Made by a program: the position numbers and the translations under genes
In this document: one piece after another, positions 24,450-34,368 of the stretch
Layout: each line of letters opens with the position of its first letter
Numbering within the stretch: the first letter of the stretch is position 1
The notes under the pieces: model-generated
Told to the model about the DNA's origin: nothing
The model's database searches: none
Seen by the model: only the letters and a program-made list of their open reading frames with translations
DNA from: an uncultured Clostridia bacterium
GTDB lineage: Bacteria > Bacillota > Clostridia > Oscillospirales > Ruminococcaceae
Assembly (NCBI GenBank): GCA_946545645.1
Contig: CAMNNQ010000084.1
Location: 1 to 38,538, forward strand
Direction of reading: 5' to 3'
Length of the DNA stretch: 38,538 nt

Positions 24450-25688
24450 TCATATCAGCCTGATCTTTGATTCGATAGAAGCGGCCTTGGAGAGTTCTTC
24501 CAGCTTCTCGTCGATCTCGCTTTCAAGCATGTTCGGAGTCATGAATGCCAGCTCATCATCGGGGCGGCCGTTGCGTTCAAGATACATGACCTTGCCGAAC
24601 AGCTCTGTTACAGCAGGCTTCAAGGCTTCGGAATCACCGCCCTTGATACGGACATACATCGTGGTCTTCATGGCTTTGTAGGGTGCAACATAAGATTTGT
24701 CGCTGCAATCATCCCAGCCTATCATGATGCTTCTGTCCTTATGCTTTAGGCAGTCGATTATATCACCGACGACAGCGGAAGCTGTCGGCAGCTTTCCGGC
24801 GCCTCTGCCATAGAACAATATATCACCGGAGCCGTCACCGATAACTCTGATCGCATTGTATACGTCGTCAACATTTGAGAGAAGATCGGAATGGGGAACA
24901 AGTCTCGGGCAGACGATGACACCGATCCTGCCGTCGTCGAGAGGCTCGGCCGAGCCGATGAGTTTGATACCGTAGCCGGCATTCTCTGCGTACTCAACAT
25001 CGTCAAGTGTGATATGTGAGATACCGGAGCAGTGAACATACTTAGGATAAACGTGTTTGCCGAAAGCGAGGGAAGCGAGGATACATATCTTTCTGCAAGC
25101 GTCGTGGCCTTCAACATCAGCCGTCGGGTCAGCCTCGGCATATCCCAGCTTCTGAGCCATTGAGAGTGCGTCTTCAAAGCTCATTTGCTCCTTTATCATC
25201 TTTGTAAGGATGAAATTAGTGGTGCCGTTAAGGATACCGGCGATCTTGGTGATCTTGTTTCCGGCAAGGCACTTGTTCAGCGGCCTGATGATCGGAATTC
25301 CGCCGCCTACACTGGCTTCAAAGAGGTAGTTGCAGTCGTGAGCCTTAGCGATGGAGAGCAGCTCGGCTCCGTGCATTGCAACAAGTTCCTTGTTTGAGGT
25401 AACGACACTTTTACCCTTTTCCAGCAGCTTCCTGGTGTACTCGTATGCGAAGGTCGCTCCGCCAACTACTTCGGCAACGACCTCGATCTCCTCGTCGTTC
25501 AGGATAACATTAAAGTCTTTAACGAGCCTGTCCTCGAACTTATCTCCGGGAAAATCTCTCAGATCGCAGATGTATTTGATATCGCAGTCTCTTCCGATCT
25601 TGTGGCAGATATCCTCTCTGTTCTTTTCAAAAAGCTCGACCGTCCCCGAGCCGACTACTCCGTAGCCTATTACAGCAACATTACGCAT
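24450..25688 (-). CDS. hom: Homoserine dehydrogenase
   Basis: 412 residues. It reduces aspartate semialdehyde to homoserine with NAD(P)H, leading to threonine and methionine. The Rossmann motif IGYGVVGSGT lies at 7-16; TSNKELVA, the substrate-binding EASVGGGIPIIRPL segment and GILNGTTNFIL follow, then YAEADPTADVEGHDACRK-type residues of the catalytic core. The C-terminal 75 or so residues form an ACT domain, so feedback control by threonine is likely. ATG at 25688 with AAGGAAGGAAG upstream, 23 bp after the ACT-domain gene; the two share a promoter. Confidence 0.95.
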   Translation of the reverse strand: MRNVAVIGYGVVGSGTVELFEKNREDICHKIGRDCDIKYICDLRDFPGDKFEDRLVKDFNVILNDEEIEVVAEVVGGATFAYEYTRKLLEKGKSVVTSNKELVAMHGAELLSIAKAHDCNYLFEASVGGGIPIIRPLNKCLAGNKITKIAGILNGTTNFILTKMIKEQMSFEDALSMAQKLGYAEADPTADVEGHDACRKICILASLAFGKHVYPKYVHCSGISHITLDDVEYAENAGYGIKLIGSAEPLDDGRIGVIVCPRLVPHSDLLSNVDDVYNAIRVIGDGSGDILFYGRGAGKLPTASAVVGDIIDCLKHKDRSIMIGWDDCSDKSYVAPYKAMKTTMYVRIKGGDSEALKPAVTELFGKVMYLERNGRPDDELAFMTPNMLESEIDEKLEELSKAASIESKIRLI

Positions 25689-25711
25689 GGTTTTCTTCCT
25701 TCCTTATTGTT

Positions 25712-26164
25712 TCATTCACCTGAGATGAGTTTTACATCGACGACGCCTTTGATCCCTGCCAGCTCCGAGCGGAGCGTTCCGGTCTTTCCGTCGGTATCGT
25801 ATCTGACGGAGATCGTTACAGTCGCGATGGAATCTATCGGGATGTTCTGGTTGATGGTCAGAATGTTAGCGCCCAGCTCATAGAGCCTTTGGATTATAGA
25901 GGAGAGGACACCTTTTTCATCGCGCAGCAGCATATAGACAGATACGATCCTGTCAGAGAATCTCTCTTCGAGCCCCCAGACAGAATCTTTGTATTTATAG
26001 TAAGCGCTTCTGGAGATACCGACAGCCCTGCAAGCCTCTGCTGAAGTCGAGGCCTCGCCGCTGGCTCTCAGCCTTTTAGCTTCAAGGACCTTGGATATTA
26101 TCTCGGGAAGAACGCTCTCGCTGACAATGACAAGACCGGAACCTTTATCCGACAAAAAGTCCAC
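25712..26164 (-). CDS. pheB: ACT domain-containing protein, PheB/UPF0735 family
   Basis: 150 residues from GTG at 26164. AGGGGG touches this GTG, so the TTG at 26155, with normal spacing, may be the true start (147 residues). The first half has a helix-turn-helix-like stretch, SAEACRAVGISRSAYYKYKD (about 41-60), and the second half (about 73-148) is an ACT domain with LRDEKGVLSSIIQ and GANILTINQNIP. The family is often found next to hom or pheA and is thought to sense an amino acid; its DNA binding is unproven. Here it lies directly upstream of hom, consistent with a role in aspartate-family control. A short dyad, CAAGT-GT-ACTTG (26175-26186), lies between its promoter and start. Confidence 0.88.
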   Translation of the reverse strand: MDFLSDKGSGLVIVSESVLPEIISKVLEAKRLRASGEASTSAEACRAVGISRSAYYKYKDSVWGLEERFSDRIVSVYMLLRDEKGVLSSIIQRLYELGANILTINQNIPIDSIATVTISVRYDTDGKTGTLRSELAGIKGVVDVKLISGE

Positions 26165-26197
26165 CCCCTAAAAACAAGTGTACTTGCGACAAATACA

Positions 26198-26226
26198 AAT
26201 ATAACATATAACTTCTTCTTTGTCAA
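26198..26226 (-). promoter_or_regulatory. Promoter of the PheB-hom operon
   Basis: On the minus strand TTGACA (26226-26221) and TATATT (26203-26198) with a 17-bp spacer. The 12-bp dyad at 26175-26186 falls just after the start site, a possible repressor site. Confidence 0.82.
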
Positions 26227-26402
26227 GGAAAAAATCAAGGAATTAAGTTTTTATACATTTTTTCGGGTGTATATTTTTAACAAACAAAGTTAAATATATT
26301 GAACATTATGCACAAGGCGTCAAATTGGGTAGCCTGTAAATCAACAAATTCGTCAATATAAACAAATTAACTTGACATATTACGCTTTTTTGCTTTTTGC
26401 TG

Positions 26403-26431
26403 TTGAATTGCTTTTTAAAATGGTGTAAAAT
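26403..26431 (+). promoter_or_regulatory. Promoter of the V-ATPase operon
   Basis: TTGAAT (26403-26408) and TAAAAT (26426-26431) with a 17-bp spacer, start near 26438. This excludes the in-frame GTG at 26435 as a start for the first gene. Confidence 0.65.
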
Positions 26432-26467
26432 ATAGTGTGGATAATTATGCTCAAAGGAGGGGCCTAT

Positions 26468-26782
26468 GTGGATATAATCGCAGAAATACTCGAAGCCGAC
26501 AGGCTCGCGGAAGAGACTCTTCTGCGTGCGGAGAATGAATGTCGGGAGCTCCGCTCGGGTGCCGAAAGTGAAAAGGAAAGGCTCCTTGCCTCCGCGGAAA
26601 ACTGCCGCACCGAGCTGACTAAAAAAGCAGACAGCGCCGCCGAGGTCAAGCGCAGCGCAGCTATGGAGCAGATCAGAGCAGATGAAGAAAGAAGTCTGAA
26701 TAAGCTCGAAAAGAGTTTTTCCGATAATCGCGAGCAGTGGGCTGAGGAAATATTCCATCGCATAACATCTGGCAGGGGGTGA
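26468..26782 (+). CDS. V-type ATPase G/H-like peripheral stalk subunit
   Basis: 104 residues from GTG at 26468, 7 bases after AAGGAGG. Nearly the whole protein is a charged coiled coil, rich in Glu, Ala, Arg and Lys. Together with its place as first gene of the operon, this fits the G/H-type stalk subunit (NtpF or AhaH) that pairs with subunit E to hold the stator. Such subunits have little sequence conservation, so the call rests on composition and position. Confidence 0.75.
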   Translation: MDIIAEILEADRLAEETLLRAENECRELRSGAESEKERLLASAENCRTELTKKADSAAEVKRSAAMEQIRADEERSLNKLEKSFSDNREQWAEEIFHRITSGRG

Positions 26783-26786
26783 GCGC

Positions 26787-27821
26787 TTGCTTGACAGCTT
26801 TTCTACAAATGCAACGGTTGCAAAGATAAGGTCTGTCTACGGCAGGATGCTCAAAGCTGACGATTATCATGAGCTTGTCTCAAAAAGAAATATCTCCGAG
26901 ATCGCGGAATATCTTTCTTCTCTCTCGTTTTACGGCGAAGCTTTCCGGGATATAGATGTCGTCACTCTGCACAGAGGTATGCTGGAGCAGCTATTGATGA
27001 GCAATATCTTCGAGCTTTATATCAAGCTCATATCATTTCAGGAGCTAAACGACAGGCCGTTCTATGATTTCTTTATCAGAAAGCATGAGTGCAGACAGCT
27101 CTGTGTCCTGCTGAATGCCGTTAACAACGGCCTCAACGACGGCTTTGTTACAGGCCTTCCTGCCTACATCATCAAACATTCGGATATAAACTTCATTATG
27201 CTTGCAAAATCAAGGTCTACTGAGGAGCTGACCGACGGCCTGAAAGGCACAAGGTATTATAAGCTCTTTAAAAACCTTCCCAAGACAGAAGACGGAAAGA
27301 CCGATCTTACAGGATCAGAGCTCATGATCCGGACAGGGTATTACTCCGATCTTATCAACAGTATCGAAAAGAACTTTTCCGGCTCCGACAGAGATGACCT
27401 TCTCCTTACGGTAAAGCGTGAGGTCGATATAATCAATATCATAAATTCCTATCGTCTGAAAAAGTATTTCGGATATGACAGCGACCGTATAAGGCGGTCT
27501 ATCCTCCCGTTTACTCAGGTAGGGAAGGCGACCCGCGAGCGAGTCATTGATTCCGAAGATCCGGACTCTATGCTTGCTGCGATCAGAAAGACCTCCTACG
27601 GAAAGCTGATATCCGATGAGGACGAAACTATCGAGTCAGGTCTTTATCGCCGCTCTGTTAATTATCTGCGGCACACTATCTCAAAATCTACATCCGCTCC
27701 CGTAGTGCTTTATGCTTTTATGAATATTTGCGAGAGGGAGCTGAGGAATATCATCTGCATTATCGAGGGAGTCAGATATGATGTCGATTCTGCCTCTATC
27801 TACAAGCTGCTGGTGTTCTGA
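26787..27821 (+). CDS. ntpC: V-type ATPase subunit C (d/AC39 type)
   Basis: 344 residues; start TTG at 26787 with AGGGGG 7 bases upstream, only 4 bases after the previous stop. Subunit C is the helical funnel linking the central stalk to the membrane rotor ring. The typical pattern is seen: N-terminal VAKIRSVYGRML, a helix-rich middle with FYDFFIRKHECRQLCVLL, NIINSYRLKKYFGYD, and a C-terminal FMNICERELRNIICIIEGVRY. Length matches bacterial V-ATPase C subunits. It lies before subunit I here, whereas in Enterococcus and most archaea it follows subunit E. Confidence 0.9.
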   Translation: MLDSFSTNATVAKIRSVYGRMLKADDYHELVSKRNISEIAEYLSSLSFYGEAFRDIDVVTLHRGMLEQLLMSNIFELYIKLISFQELNDRPFYDFFIRKHECRQLCVLLNAVNNGLNDGFVTGLPAYIIKHSDINFIMLAKSRSTEELTDGLKGTRYYKLFKNLPKTEDGKTDLTGSELMIRTGYYSDLINSIEKNFSGSDRDDLLLTVKREVDIINIINSYRLKKYFGYDSDRIRRSILPFTQVGKATRERVIDSEDPDSMLAAIRKTSYGKLISDEDETIESGLYRRSVNYLRHTISKSTSAPVVLYAFMNICERELRNIICIIEGVRYDVDSASIYKLLVF

Positions 27822-27851
27822 ATACTGATCCTATGCGAAAGGAGCGATAAT

Positions 27852-29810
27852 ATGGCGATTGAGAAAATGGAGCTTGTCTCTATCACCGCCAAGGCCGAAC
27901 AGTTGGAAGGCATACTCGAACGCTGCTGCAAAAGCGGCTGCTTCCATATCGAGAATGCAGTCTCTGCATCAACAGCCTCAGGGCGGCGGTCGCTTCAGCT
28001 CATTAACGATAAAAACCCGTATGAAGTTCCGCTGAAAGGGCTCGGTTCGATCGCAACAGAGCTGGGTATAGAGCTGAAAGAAACTACCTTCTCCGCTTGC
28101 GAGCTGGAATCCGGCGCCGATTTCACAGCCTTCTGCGACGACCTGGAAAATGAGCTCAGCCAGGCTGCCAAAAGGCGGCAGGAAGCCCTGAAGATCATTT
28201 CTGAACGAAAGGGAGCTATCATACAGATAACTCACCTCAACGGCCTGAATGAACAGTTCGATAAGATATTCAGCCTCAAACACGTTCATGTCCGGGCAGG
28301 CAAGCTGCCGAACGACAGCCGGCAGAAGTTGGAATACTACGATAAGGATTTCTTCTTCGTGCCCTTTGAACAGGATAAGAGCTTTACCTGGGGAATGTAT
28401 TTCTGCCCCCATGAAAACAAGGAGATAGTGGATAACATCTTCTCCTCTCTATATTTCGAGACTATATGGATACCTGATTTTGTTAAAGGCAATACCGCCG
28501 AAGCCTTTGAAAGGCTGGAAAATGAGATCAAGGAGCAGGAGCTTATCGTCCGGGAGTGCGAGAACGAGCTGAAGTATTTTGCTGACCTGCACGAAGGCGA
28601 TATACAGCGTGCATACACCAAGCTTGTATATAAAAGAGACCTTTTCCGCTTCCGCAGAAAGGTCGGCATCCTCAGAGATATGGTCTTCATAAAAGGCTTT
28701 ATCCCGCTGAAACAGCAGGAACGTTTCGCTAAGCTCTTTGAGGAGTGTCCTGATACCGAAGTCACGTTTATGCCGCCGGATGCCGATTCGGCCTGCACTC
28801 CGCCGACAGTCCTGAAGAATTCCTGGTTCTCAAAGCCCTACGCTATGCTGGTCGAGATGTACGGCCTGCCGGATTATACGGGCTTCAACCCCACCGCTTT
28901 TGTCGCGCTGACATATACGCTGCTCTTCGGTATAATGTTCGGAGATCTTGGGCAGGGCTTTCTTATATTTCTGCTCGGGCTCCTTATCGGTAAAAAGGTA
29001 CATAAGCAGCTTGGCGGTATGATGGCCCGCTGCGGAATATCAAGCATGATCTTCGGGACGCTTTACGGCTCGGTATTCGGGCTTGAGGAGCTGCTGGACC
29101 CAGTATATGAAGGCATCGGGCTGGATTTCCTGCCCCTGCACCCGTTCCTGAACACCAGCTTTATCCTGTTTACGGCTGTCGGGATAGGCGCTGCGCTGAT
29201 AATTACTTCGATGATACTAAATATCATTATCGGATTTAAGGAACACGATATCGAAAGAGCAGTCTTTTCAAATAACGGTATCGCCGGGCTGATCTTTTAC
29301 AGCTCTCTCGGAGCCGGAGCGGTTCTGACAGTGTTCTTCGATATCAAGATAATGTCTGCGCCTTTCGTGATCTTCCTGATAGTCATCCCGCTTATATGTA
29401 TCTTCTGCCGGGTGCCTTTTGCAGCAGCGATCAAGTATAAGGAGCTGCGCCTCTCGGAAGACGGAGAAAAAATGACGATCGGAAATTTCATTGTCGAGAA
29501 CTTCTTTGAGATGTTTGAATATGCGCTCAGCTATGTATCCAATACCATGAGCTTCCTGAGAGTCGGAGGGTTCGTCCTCTCCCATGCCGGAATGATGCTC
29601 GTCGTAACGACCCTTATGGAGATGGTAAACTCCGGTGCCCGGATACCCGTTATGATAATCGGAAACCTCTTCGTTATGGTTATGGAGGGTATGATCGTTG
29701 CGATACAGATCATAAGGCTTGAATTCTATGAGATGTTCTCAAGGTTTTACAGCGGCGACGGAAAGCCGTTTGAGCCTGTTAAGGCTGAATTTACAACAGA
29801 ACTTGATTGA
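27852..29810 (+). CDS. ntpI: V-type ATPase subunit I (a subunit)
   Basis: 652 residues; ATG with GAAAGGAG. This stator subunit carries the ion half-channels beside the rotor ring. The N-terminal half (1-340) is cytoplasmic with coiled-coil parts. The membrane half begins after TGFNPTAFVALTYTLLFG (about 341), the family hallmark that leads into the first helix, and has seven or eight helices. The essential arginine of the rotor-stator contact is in SFLRVGG at about residue 571. Normal family length. Confidence 0.94.
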   Translation: MAIEKMELVSITAKAEQLEGILERCCKSGCFHIENAVSASTASGRRSLQLINDKNPYEVPLKGLGSIATELGIELKETTFSACELESGADFTAFCDDLENELSQAAKRRQEALKIISERKGAIIQITHLNGLNEQFDKIFSLKHVHVRAGKLPNDSRQKLEYYDKDFFFVPFEQDKSFTWGMYFCPHENKEIVDNIFSSLYFETIWIPDFVKGNTAEAFERLENEIKEQELIVRECENELKYFADLHEGDIQRAYTKLVYKRDLFRFRRKVGILRDMVFIKGFIPLKQQERFAKLFEECPDTEVTFMPPDADSACTPPTVLKNSWFSKPYAMLVEMYGLPDYTGFNPTAFVALTYTLLFGIMFGDLGQGFLIFLLGLLIGKKVHKQLGGMMARCGISSMIFGTLYGSVFGLEELLDPVYEGIGLDFLPLHPFLNTSFILFTAVGIGAALIITSMILNIIIGFKEHDIERAVFSNNGIAGLIFYSSLGAGAVLTVFFDIKIMSAPFVIFLIVIPLICIFCRVPFAAAIKYKELRLSEDGEKMTIGNFIVENFFEMFEYALSYVSNTMSFLRVGGFVLSHAGMMLVVTTLMEMVNSGARIPVMIIGNLFVMVMEGMIVAIQIIRLEFYEMFSRFYSGDGKPFEPVKAEFTTELD

Positions 29811-29824
29811 TGGAGGAAATAAAG

Positions 29825-30271
29825 ATGTTTACAGTTGAAATGTTCCTGATACCCCTGGCCGCAGTATTGCTGCTTTGTATGCCGTTTATCCTTATGGCTA
29901 AAAAGATCAAGAACGGCAAGTCTCCTAAGCCCGCATTTATCGGCAATCTCTGTGCTTTCGGCGGAGTGATGCTGCTGGGATTCCTTTTCCCGATAGGAAA
30001 GTTCGTCGTATTCGCCGCTGAAGAGTCAAACACTGCTGCTTCAGCTATCTCAACAGGCGCCGGCCTTGGATATCTGGCTGCCGCTCTTGCCGTCGGCCTC
30101 TCCTGCATAGGCTCCGGAATCGCCGTTGCAGCCGGTGCTCCTGCCGCTGTAGGCGCTACCTCCGAGGATCCTAAGAACTTCGTTAAGGCGCTGATCTTCG
30201 TCGTTCTCGGCGAAGGTATCGCCCTCTACGGACTGCTGATATCAATCCTGATCGTCGGCAACATCGGATAA
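29825..30271 (+). CDS. ntpK: V-type ATPase subunit K (rotor ring c subunit)
   Basis: 148 residues from ATG 29825, 8 bases after GGAGG; an in-frame TTG at 29807 overlaps the preceding gene and lacks a ribosome site. Four membrane helices are visible (about 5-25, 37-64, 80-103, 120-146), i.e. two hairpins. The ion-binding carboxylate is Glu130 in LGEGIALYGLL. Only the second hairpin looks like a standard K subunit (GSGIAVAAGAPAAVGATSED pattern); the first is very divergent and has no acidic residue in its helices. The extra ligands that bind sodium in Enterococcus NtpK are not evident, so proton coupling is more likely, as an inference. Confidence 0.9.
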   Translation: MFTVEMFLIPLAAVLLLCMPFILMAKKIKNGKSPKPAFIGNLCAFGGVMLLGFLFPIGKFVVFAAEESNTAASAISTGAGLGYLAAALAVGLSCIGSGIAVAAGAPAAVGATSEDPKNFVKALIFVVLGEGIALYGLLISILIVGNIG

Positions 30272-30275
30272 GAAA

Positions 30276-30584
30276 ATGAAATTCTATCTGATTAGCGATA
30301 ATATCGATACCCAGATGGGGCTTCGCCTCGCCGGGATCGACGGCGTAGTGGTACACACCGAGGAAGAGATCTCTTCGGCGCTGGACAGGGCTATGACTAT
30401 GGAGGATGTCGGTGTGGTACTTATGACAGAGCTGGCAGTCAAGAAATGCCGGGAGAAAGTCTACCGTTATAAACTGACAAAAGCTCTCCCGCTTATAGTC
30501 GAGATCCCCGACCGGCACGCCAATTCGCATATTTCCGACACTATCTCTCAGTATATCAAGGAAGCTGTCGGCATAACGCTTTGA
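30276..30584 (+). CDS. ntpG: V-type ATPase subunit F (central stalk)
   Basis: 102 residues, starting 5 bases after the subunit K stop. Subunit F is a small Rossmann-like protein that binds subunit D in the rotor stalk. The pattern KFYLISDNIDTQMGLRLAGIDG at the N-terminus, GVVLMTELA in the middle and LPLIVEIPDR is typical. It lies before subunit E here, reversed from the common E-C-F order. Confidence 0.9.
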   Translation: MKFYLISDNIDTQMGLRLAGIDGVVVHTEEEISSALDRAMTMEDVGVVLMTELAVKKCREKVYRYKLTKALPLIVEIPDRHANSHISDTISQYIKEAVGITL

Positions 30585-30599
30585 GAAAGGGTGACCTTA

Positions 30600-31169
30600 A
30601 TGACAGATGAAGCCGAAAGGCTCAGACGCTTCAAACTTGCCGTAAACTCGGAAGCCGAGGCTTCTGCTGCGCGTATGCTCGAAGAAGCCCGCAGCGAGAG
30701 CAGCGCCGTTTTGAAAAGCGCCAGGAGAGAGGCAAATCTCGCCAGAGACCGCCTTGAAGAAAAAATCAACGAACAGACAGAGCAGAAGCTCACCAGAGAG
30801 ATATCCTCGGAAAAACTGGCCTCGCAGAGAAGGCTGCTGATAAAAAGGCAGGCTCTCGCAGAGAGCGTTTTCGACAGAGTAAAGGAAAAGCTCTCGGAGT
30901 TCAGAAAGACCGGGGCCTATGCCGAGCAGCTCACATTGAGCATTAAAGAGGCACTGTCAATGTATCCGGGCGCTGAGGCGGAGATACATATCTCTCCTGC
31001 CGATGCCCCGCTCTTAAAGGGCAGGCTCGAAGGAGTCTGTGAGGACAGCTCTGTCACTCTCGGCGGTGCTGTCATCTATCTGAAAGGGACAAATCGCTGC
31101 CTCGATCTGAGCTATGACAGTCTGCTTGAAAAGGAACGCGCCGAGTTCTGCCGCAGAGCAGAGCTCTGA
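30600..31169 (+). CDS. ntpE: V-type ATPase subunit E (peripheral stalk)
   Basis: 189 residues from ATG 30600; AAAGGG is about 8 bases upstream, whereas the in-frame GTG at 30591 overlaps that site. The N-terminal 90 residues form a long charged helix that would pair with the G/H-like subunit; the C-terminal 95 form an alpha/beta head that contacts the catalytic ring. Sequence conservation is low, as usual for E, and the call also rests on position just before subunit A. Confidence 0.88.
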   Translation: MTDEAERLRRFKLAVNSEAEASAARMLEEARSESSAVLKSARREANLARDRLEEKINEQTEQKLTREISSEKLASQRRLLIKRQALAESVFDRVKEKLSEFRKTGAYAEQLTLSIKEALSMYPGAEAEIHISPADAPLLKGRLEGVCEDSSVTLGGAVIYLKGTNRCLDLSYDSLLEKERAEFCRRAEL

Positions 31170-31187
31170 GCCGATTGGAGTTTTTGT

Positions 31188-32957
31188 ATGGATAAGATCT
31201 ATTCGATCAACGGGCCTATCGTAAAGGTCAGAAACACAAAGAGCTTCTCCATGACAGAGATGGTCTTTGTCGGGAACAAGCGCCTGATCTCAGAGGTCAT
31301 CGGCGTAACTTCCGAAGTAACGACTATACAGGTCTATGAGGGGACTACCGGCCTTATGCCCGGAGAGCCCGTTGTCGGGACCGGAGCACCTATGTCGGCG
31401 CTGCTCGGCCCCGGGATAATCACAAATATATTTGACGGCATAGAGCGTCCGCTCAGAGCTCTGAATGAGCTTACCGGTGCGTTCATCGGAGACGGAGCCG
31501 AGGTCTCGGCTCTCGATACCGAGAGGAAATTTGCTGTGACTCTTTCCGTAAAGCCGGGAGACAGACTTGCCCCCGGAGAGGTATACTGTACCTGCCCGGA
31601 AACACCTGTCGTTACACATAAATGTATGCTTTCGCCTCTCTCTGAGCCCGGAGAGATCGTCTGGACAGCCGGAGACGGGGAGTATACCGTTAATGATACA
31701 GTAGCCAGGCTCAGGACAGACAGCGGCAAGGAGGTCGGGCTGACCTTATGTCAGAAATGGCCGATCAGGACGCCGCGCCCCTCAAAGGAGCGTCTGCCCA
31801 TCGACAGGCCGCTTGTGACCGGGCAGAGAGTTATCGATACTATCGCCCCCATCGCCAAGGGCGGTACTGCTGCTATCCCCGGCGGCTTCGGGACAGGGAA
31901 GACTATGACCCAGCACCAGCTCGCAAAATGGTGCGATGCCGATATTATCGTATACATCGGCTGCGGTGAACGCGGAAACGAGATGACTCAGGTTCTCGAA
32001 GAATTCTCCGAGCTTATTGACCCTCGTACAGGCCGGCCGCTTACCGACAGAACAGTACTTATCGCCAACACCTCGAATATGCCTGTCGCAGCAAGAGAGG
32101 CTTCGATCTATACCGGGATAACCCTTGCGGAATATTACCGCGACATGGGCTATCATATCGCTATAATGGCGGATTCCACATCCCGATGGGCGGAAGCTCT
32201 GCGAGAGCTCTCAGGCCGTCTGGAAGAGATGCCCGCCGAGGAAGGCTTCCCCGCATATCTGCCTTCCAGGATTTCCGAGTTCTATGAGAGAGCCGGATAT
32301 GTCAGAACACTGGGCGGCTCTGAAGGGTCAGTCTCTATTATAGGCGCCGTCTCGCCTCAGGGCTCTGATTTCTCCGAACCGGTAACGCAGAATACAAAGC
32401 GCTTTGTAAGATGCTTCTGGGCGCTGGATAAGAGCCTTGCCTACGCAAGACATTACCCGGCTATCAACTGGACTACCAGCTACTCCGAGTATACCGACGA
32501 TCTTGCCGGCTATTTCAAAGCTAATGTAGCACCCGATTTTATGGAGGTAAGGCAGAAGATAGCAAATATACTTGTCGAAGAGAACAAGCTGATGGAGATC
32601 GTAAAGCTGATGGGTGCAGATGTCCTGCCTGACGACCAGAAAATGCTCATCGAGACAGCCAGAGTCGTCAGAGTCGGCTTCCTTCAGCAGAACGCCTATC
32701 ATAAGGACGATACTTATGTCCCGCTGCAGAAGCAGTATAGCATGATGAAGCTGATACTCCGTTTTTACGAGCATTCGCAGGATGCACTCTCAAAGGGCAT
32801 CTCCGTTGCAGCGATAATGGCCGGCGGATGGTGCGATAAGCTCATCAAGATCAAATATGACATCCCGAATGATAAGCCGGAGATGTTCGATACCTATGCG
32901 CAGGATATGGACAATGACTTTTCTGCGCTGACTGGAGGTGCCGCTGTTGGAGCTTAA
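31188..32957 (+). CDS. ntpA: V-type ATPase subunit A (catalytic)
   Basis: 589 residues. The catalytic nucleotide-binding subunit. The P-loop GGFGTGKT lies at 232-239, the catalytic glutamate is Glu261 in GCGERGNE, and [14 protein letters not shown] and [13 protein letters not shown] follow. The V-type-specific non-homologous insert occupies about 115-190. ATG with TTGGAG upstream is a weak ribosome site. It overlaps the start of subunit B by about 11 bp. Confidence 0.97.
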   Translation: MDKIYSINGPIVKVRNTKSFSMTEMVFVGNKRLISEVIGVTSEVTTIQVYEGTTGLMPGEPVVGTGAPMSALLGPGIITNIFDGIERPLRALNELTGAFIGDGAEVSALDTERKFAVTLSVKPGDRLAPGEVYCTCPETPVVTHKCMLSPLSEPGEIVWTAGDGEYTVNDTVARLRTDSGKEVGLTLCQKWPIRTPRPSKERLPIDRPLVTGQRVIDTIAPIAKGGTAAIPGGFGTGKTMTQHQLAKWCDADIIVYIGCGERGNEMTQVLEEFSELIDPRTGRPLTDRTVLIANTSNMPVAAREASIYTGITLAEYYRDMGYHIAIMADSTSRWAEALRELSGRLEEMPAEEGFPAYLPSRISEFYERAGYVRTLGGSEGSVSIIGAVSPQGSDFSEPVTQNTKRFVRCFWALDKSLAYARHYPAINWTTSYSEYTDDLAGYFKANVAPDFMEVRQKIANILVEENKLMEIVKLMGADVLPDDQKMLIETARVVRVGFLQQNAYHKDDTYVPLQKQYSMMKLILRFYEHSQDALSKGISVAAIMAGGWCDKLIKIKYDIPNDKPEMFDTYAQDMDNDFSALTGGAAVGA

Positions 32958-34350
32958 ATATATCGGCCTCAACGAGATAAACGGTCCGCTGGTCGCTCTT
33001 GATAACGTCAGCGGGATAGGCTATGACGAAATGGCTGAACTGCGCCTGGCTGACGGGACAAAAAGGCTTGGAAGAGTCGTCGAGGTCTCGGAGAACAGAG
33101 CAGTCCTTCAGGTCTTTGAAGGAACAAAGGGCCTTTCTCTGGTCAATACAACGACCCGCTTTGAGGGCAAGCCGATGGAGCTGCCTCTCTCAAAGGAAAT
33201 GCTAGGGAGAATATTCTCAGGCGCCGGCAAGCCGATAGATGGCCTCGGAGATATCTATGCCGAGAAATATGCCGATATCAACGGCAGACCGCTCAACCCT
33301 GTATCGCGTGAATATCCGAGGAATTATATCAATACAGGCATCAGCTCCATAGACGCTCTGATGACACTGATAAGAGGGCAGAAGCTGCCGATCTTTTCCG
33401 GCTCAGGCCTCTCGCACAATAAGCTGGCTGTCCAGATAGTCCGTCAGGCCAAGATCGCTGACGAAAACGGTCAGGATTTCGCTATTGTCTTCGGGGCGAT
33501 GGGTGTAAAGAACGATGTCGCTGATTATTTCAAACGTTCCTTTGAGGAAACAGGCTCGCTGCAAAGAGTCGCTATGTTCCTCAATATGTCCAATGACCCG
33601 ATCATCGAGCGTATCCTTACCCCCCGCTGCGCCCTGACACTTGCCGAGTACCTTGCTTTTGAGCTGAATATGCATATCCTCGTTATCCTTACGGATATGA
33701 CCGCCTACGCTGAGGCTCTTCGGGAATTCTCATCCTCAAAGGGCGAGATCCCGGCGAGAAAAGGCTATCCCGGATATCTTTATTCCGACCTCGCCTCTCT
33801 CTATGAGAGAGCAGGAGTAGTAAAGGGCTCCGGCGGCTCTGTTACACAGATACCTATCCTTACTATGCCAAACGATGATATAACTCATCCGGTCCCTGAC
33901 CTTACGGGGTATATCACCGAGGGTCAGATAGTTCTCGACCGCGACCTCGATCAGAGGGGAGTTTATCCCGCCGTTTCAGTCCTGCCAAGCCTTTCGAGAC
34001 TTATGAAGGACGGCATCGGCGAGGGCTATACCAGAGAGGATCATCAGACCTGCGCCAACCAGCTTTTCGCAGCTTATGCAAGAGTATCAGACGCTCGTTC
34101 CCTTGCCTCTGTTATCGGCGAGGAGGAGCTCTCCTCCGCTGATAAGAGCTATCTGCGCTTCGGAGAACTCTTTGAAAAGCATTTTATCGACCAGGGTTTC
34201 GATACCAATCGCTCTGTCGAGGAGACTTTGGATCTGGGCTGGCTGCTTCTCTCGACTCTTCCCGAACAGGAACTGGACCGTGTTGACAGCGACCATCTCA
34301 AAAAGTATTACGACCCGCAGAGAGCCGCAGAATTCTTCGGGCTAAACTGA
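32947..34350 (+). CDS. ntpB: V-type ATPase subunit B (non-catalytic)
   Basis: 467 residues from TTG at 32947, 8 bases after GGAGG (32934-32938). The in-frame GTG at 32938 sits inside that ribosome site and is less likely. The protein has the A/B fold with [11 protein letters not shown]-like N-terminus, [27 protein letters not shown] in place of a true P-loop, and [32 protein letters not shown], diagnostic of the non-catalytic subunit. Its start overlaps the subunit A stop region, so the two are translationally coupled at a 1:1 ratio. Confidence 0.96.
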   Translation: MELKYIGLNEINGPLVALDNVSGIGYDEMAELRLADGTKRLGRVVEVSENRAVLQVFEGTKGLSLVNTTTRFEGKPMELPLSKEMLGRIFSGAGKPIDGLGDIYAEKYADINGRPLNPVSREYPRNYINTGISSIDALMTLIRGQKLPIFSGSGLSHNKLAVQIVRQAKIADENGQDFAIVFGAMGVKNDVADYFKRSFEETGSLQRVAMFLNMSNDPIIERILTPRCALTLAEYLAFELNMHILVILTDMTAYAEALREFSSSKGEIPARKGYPGYLYSDLASLYERAGVVKGSGGSVTQIPILTMPNDDITHPVPDLTGYITEGQIVLDRDLDQRGVYPAVSVLPSLSRLMKDGIGEGYTREDHQTCANQLFAAYARVSDARSLASVIGEEELSSADKSYLRFGELFEKHFIDQGFDTNRSVEETLDLGWLLLSTLPEQELDRVDSDHLKKYYDPQRAAEFFGLN

Positions 34351-34368
34351 TAAAGGACAGGAGTGAAT

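Larger units (their letters stand above)
26165..26467. promoter_or_regulatory. Divergent intergenic region between the PheB-hom and V-ATPase operons
   Basis: About 303 bp, AT-rich, no gene seen. It carries the minus-strand promoter 26198-26226, the plus-strand promoter 26403-26431, the dyad CAAGT/ACTTG (26175-26186) and TATACA (26252-26257) with TGTATA (26268-26273). Confidence 0.55.

Noticed and set aside
26372-26400. TTGACA upstream of the V-ATPase operon as its main -35.
   Set aside because: No -10 box at a usable distance; the TTGAAT-17-TAAAAT pair downstream fits better.
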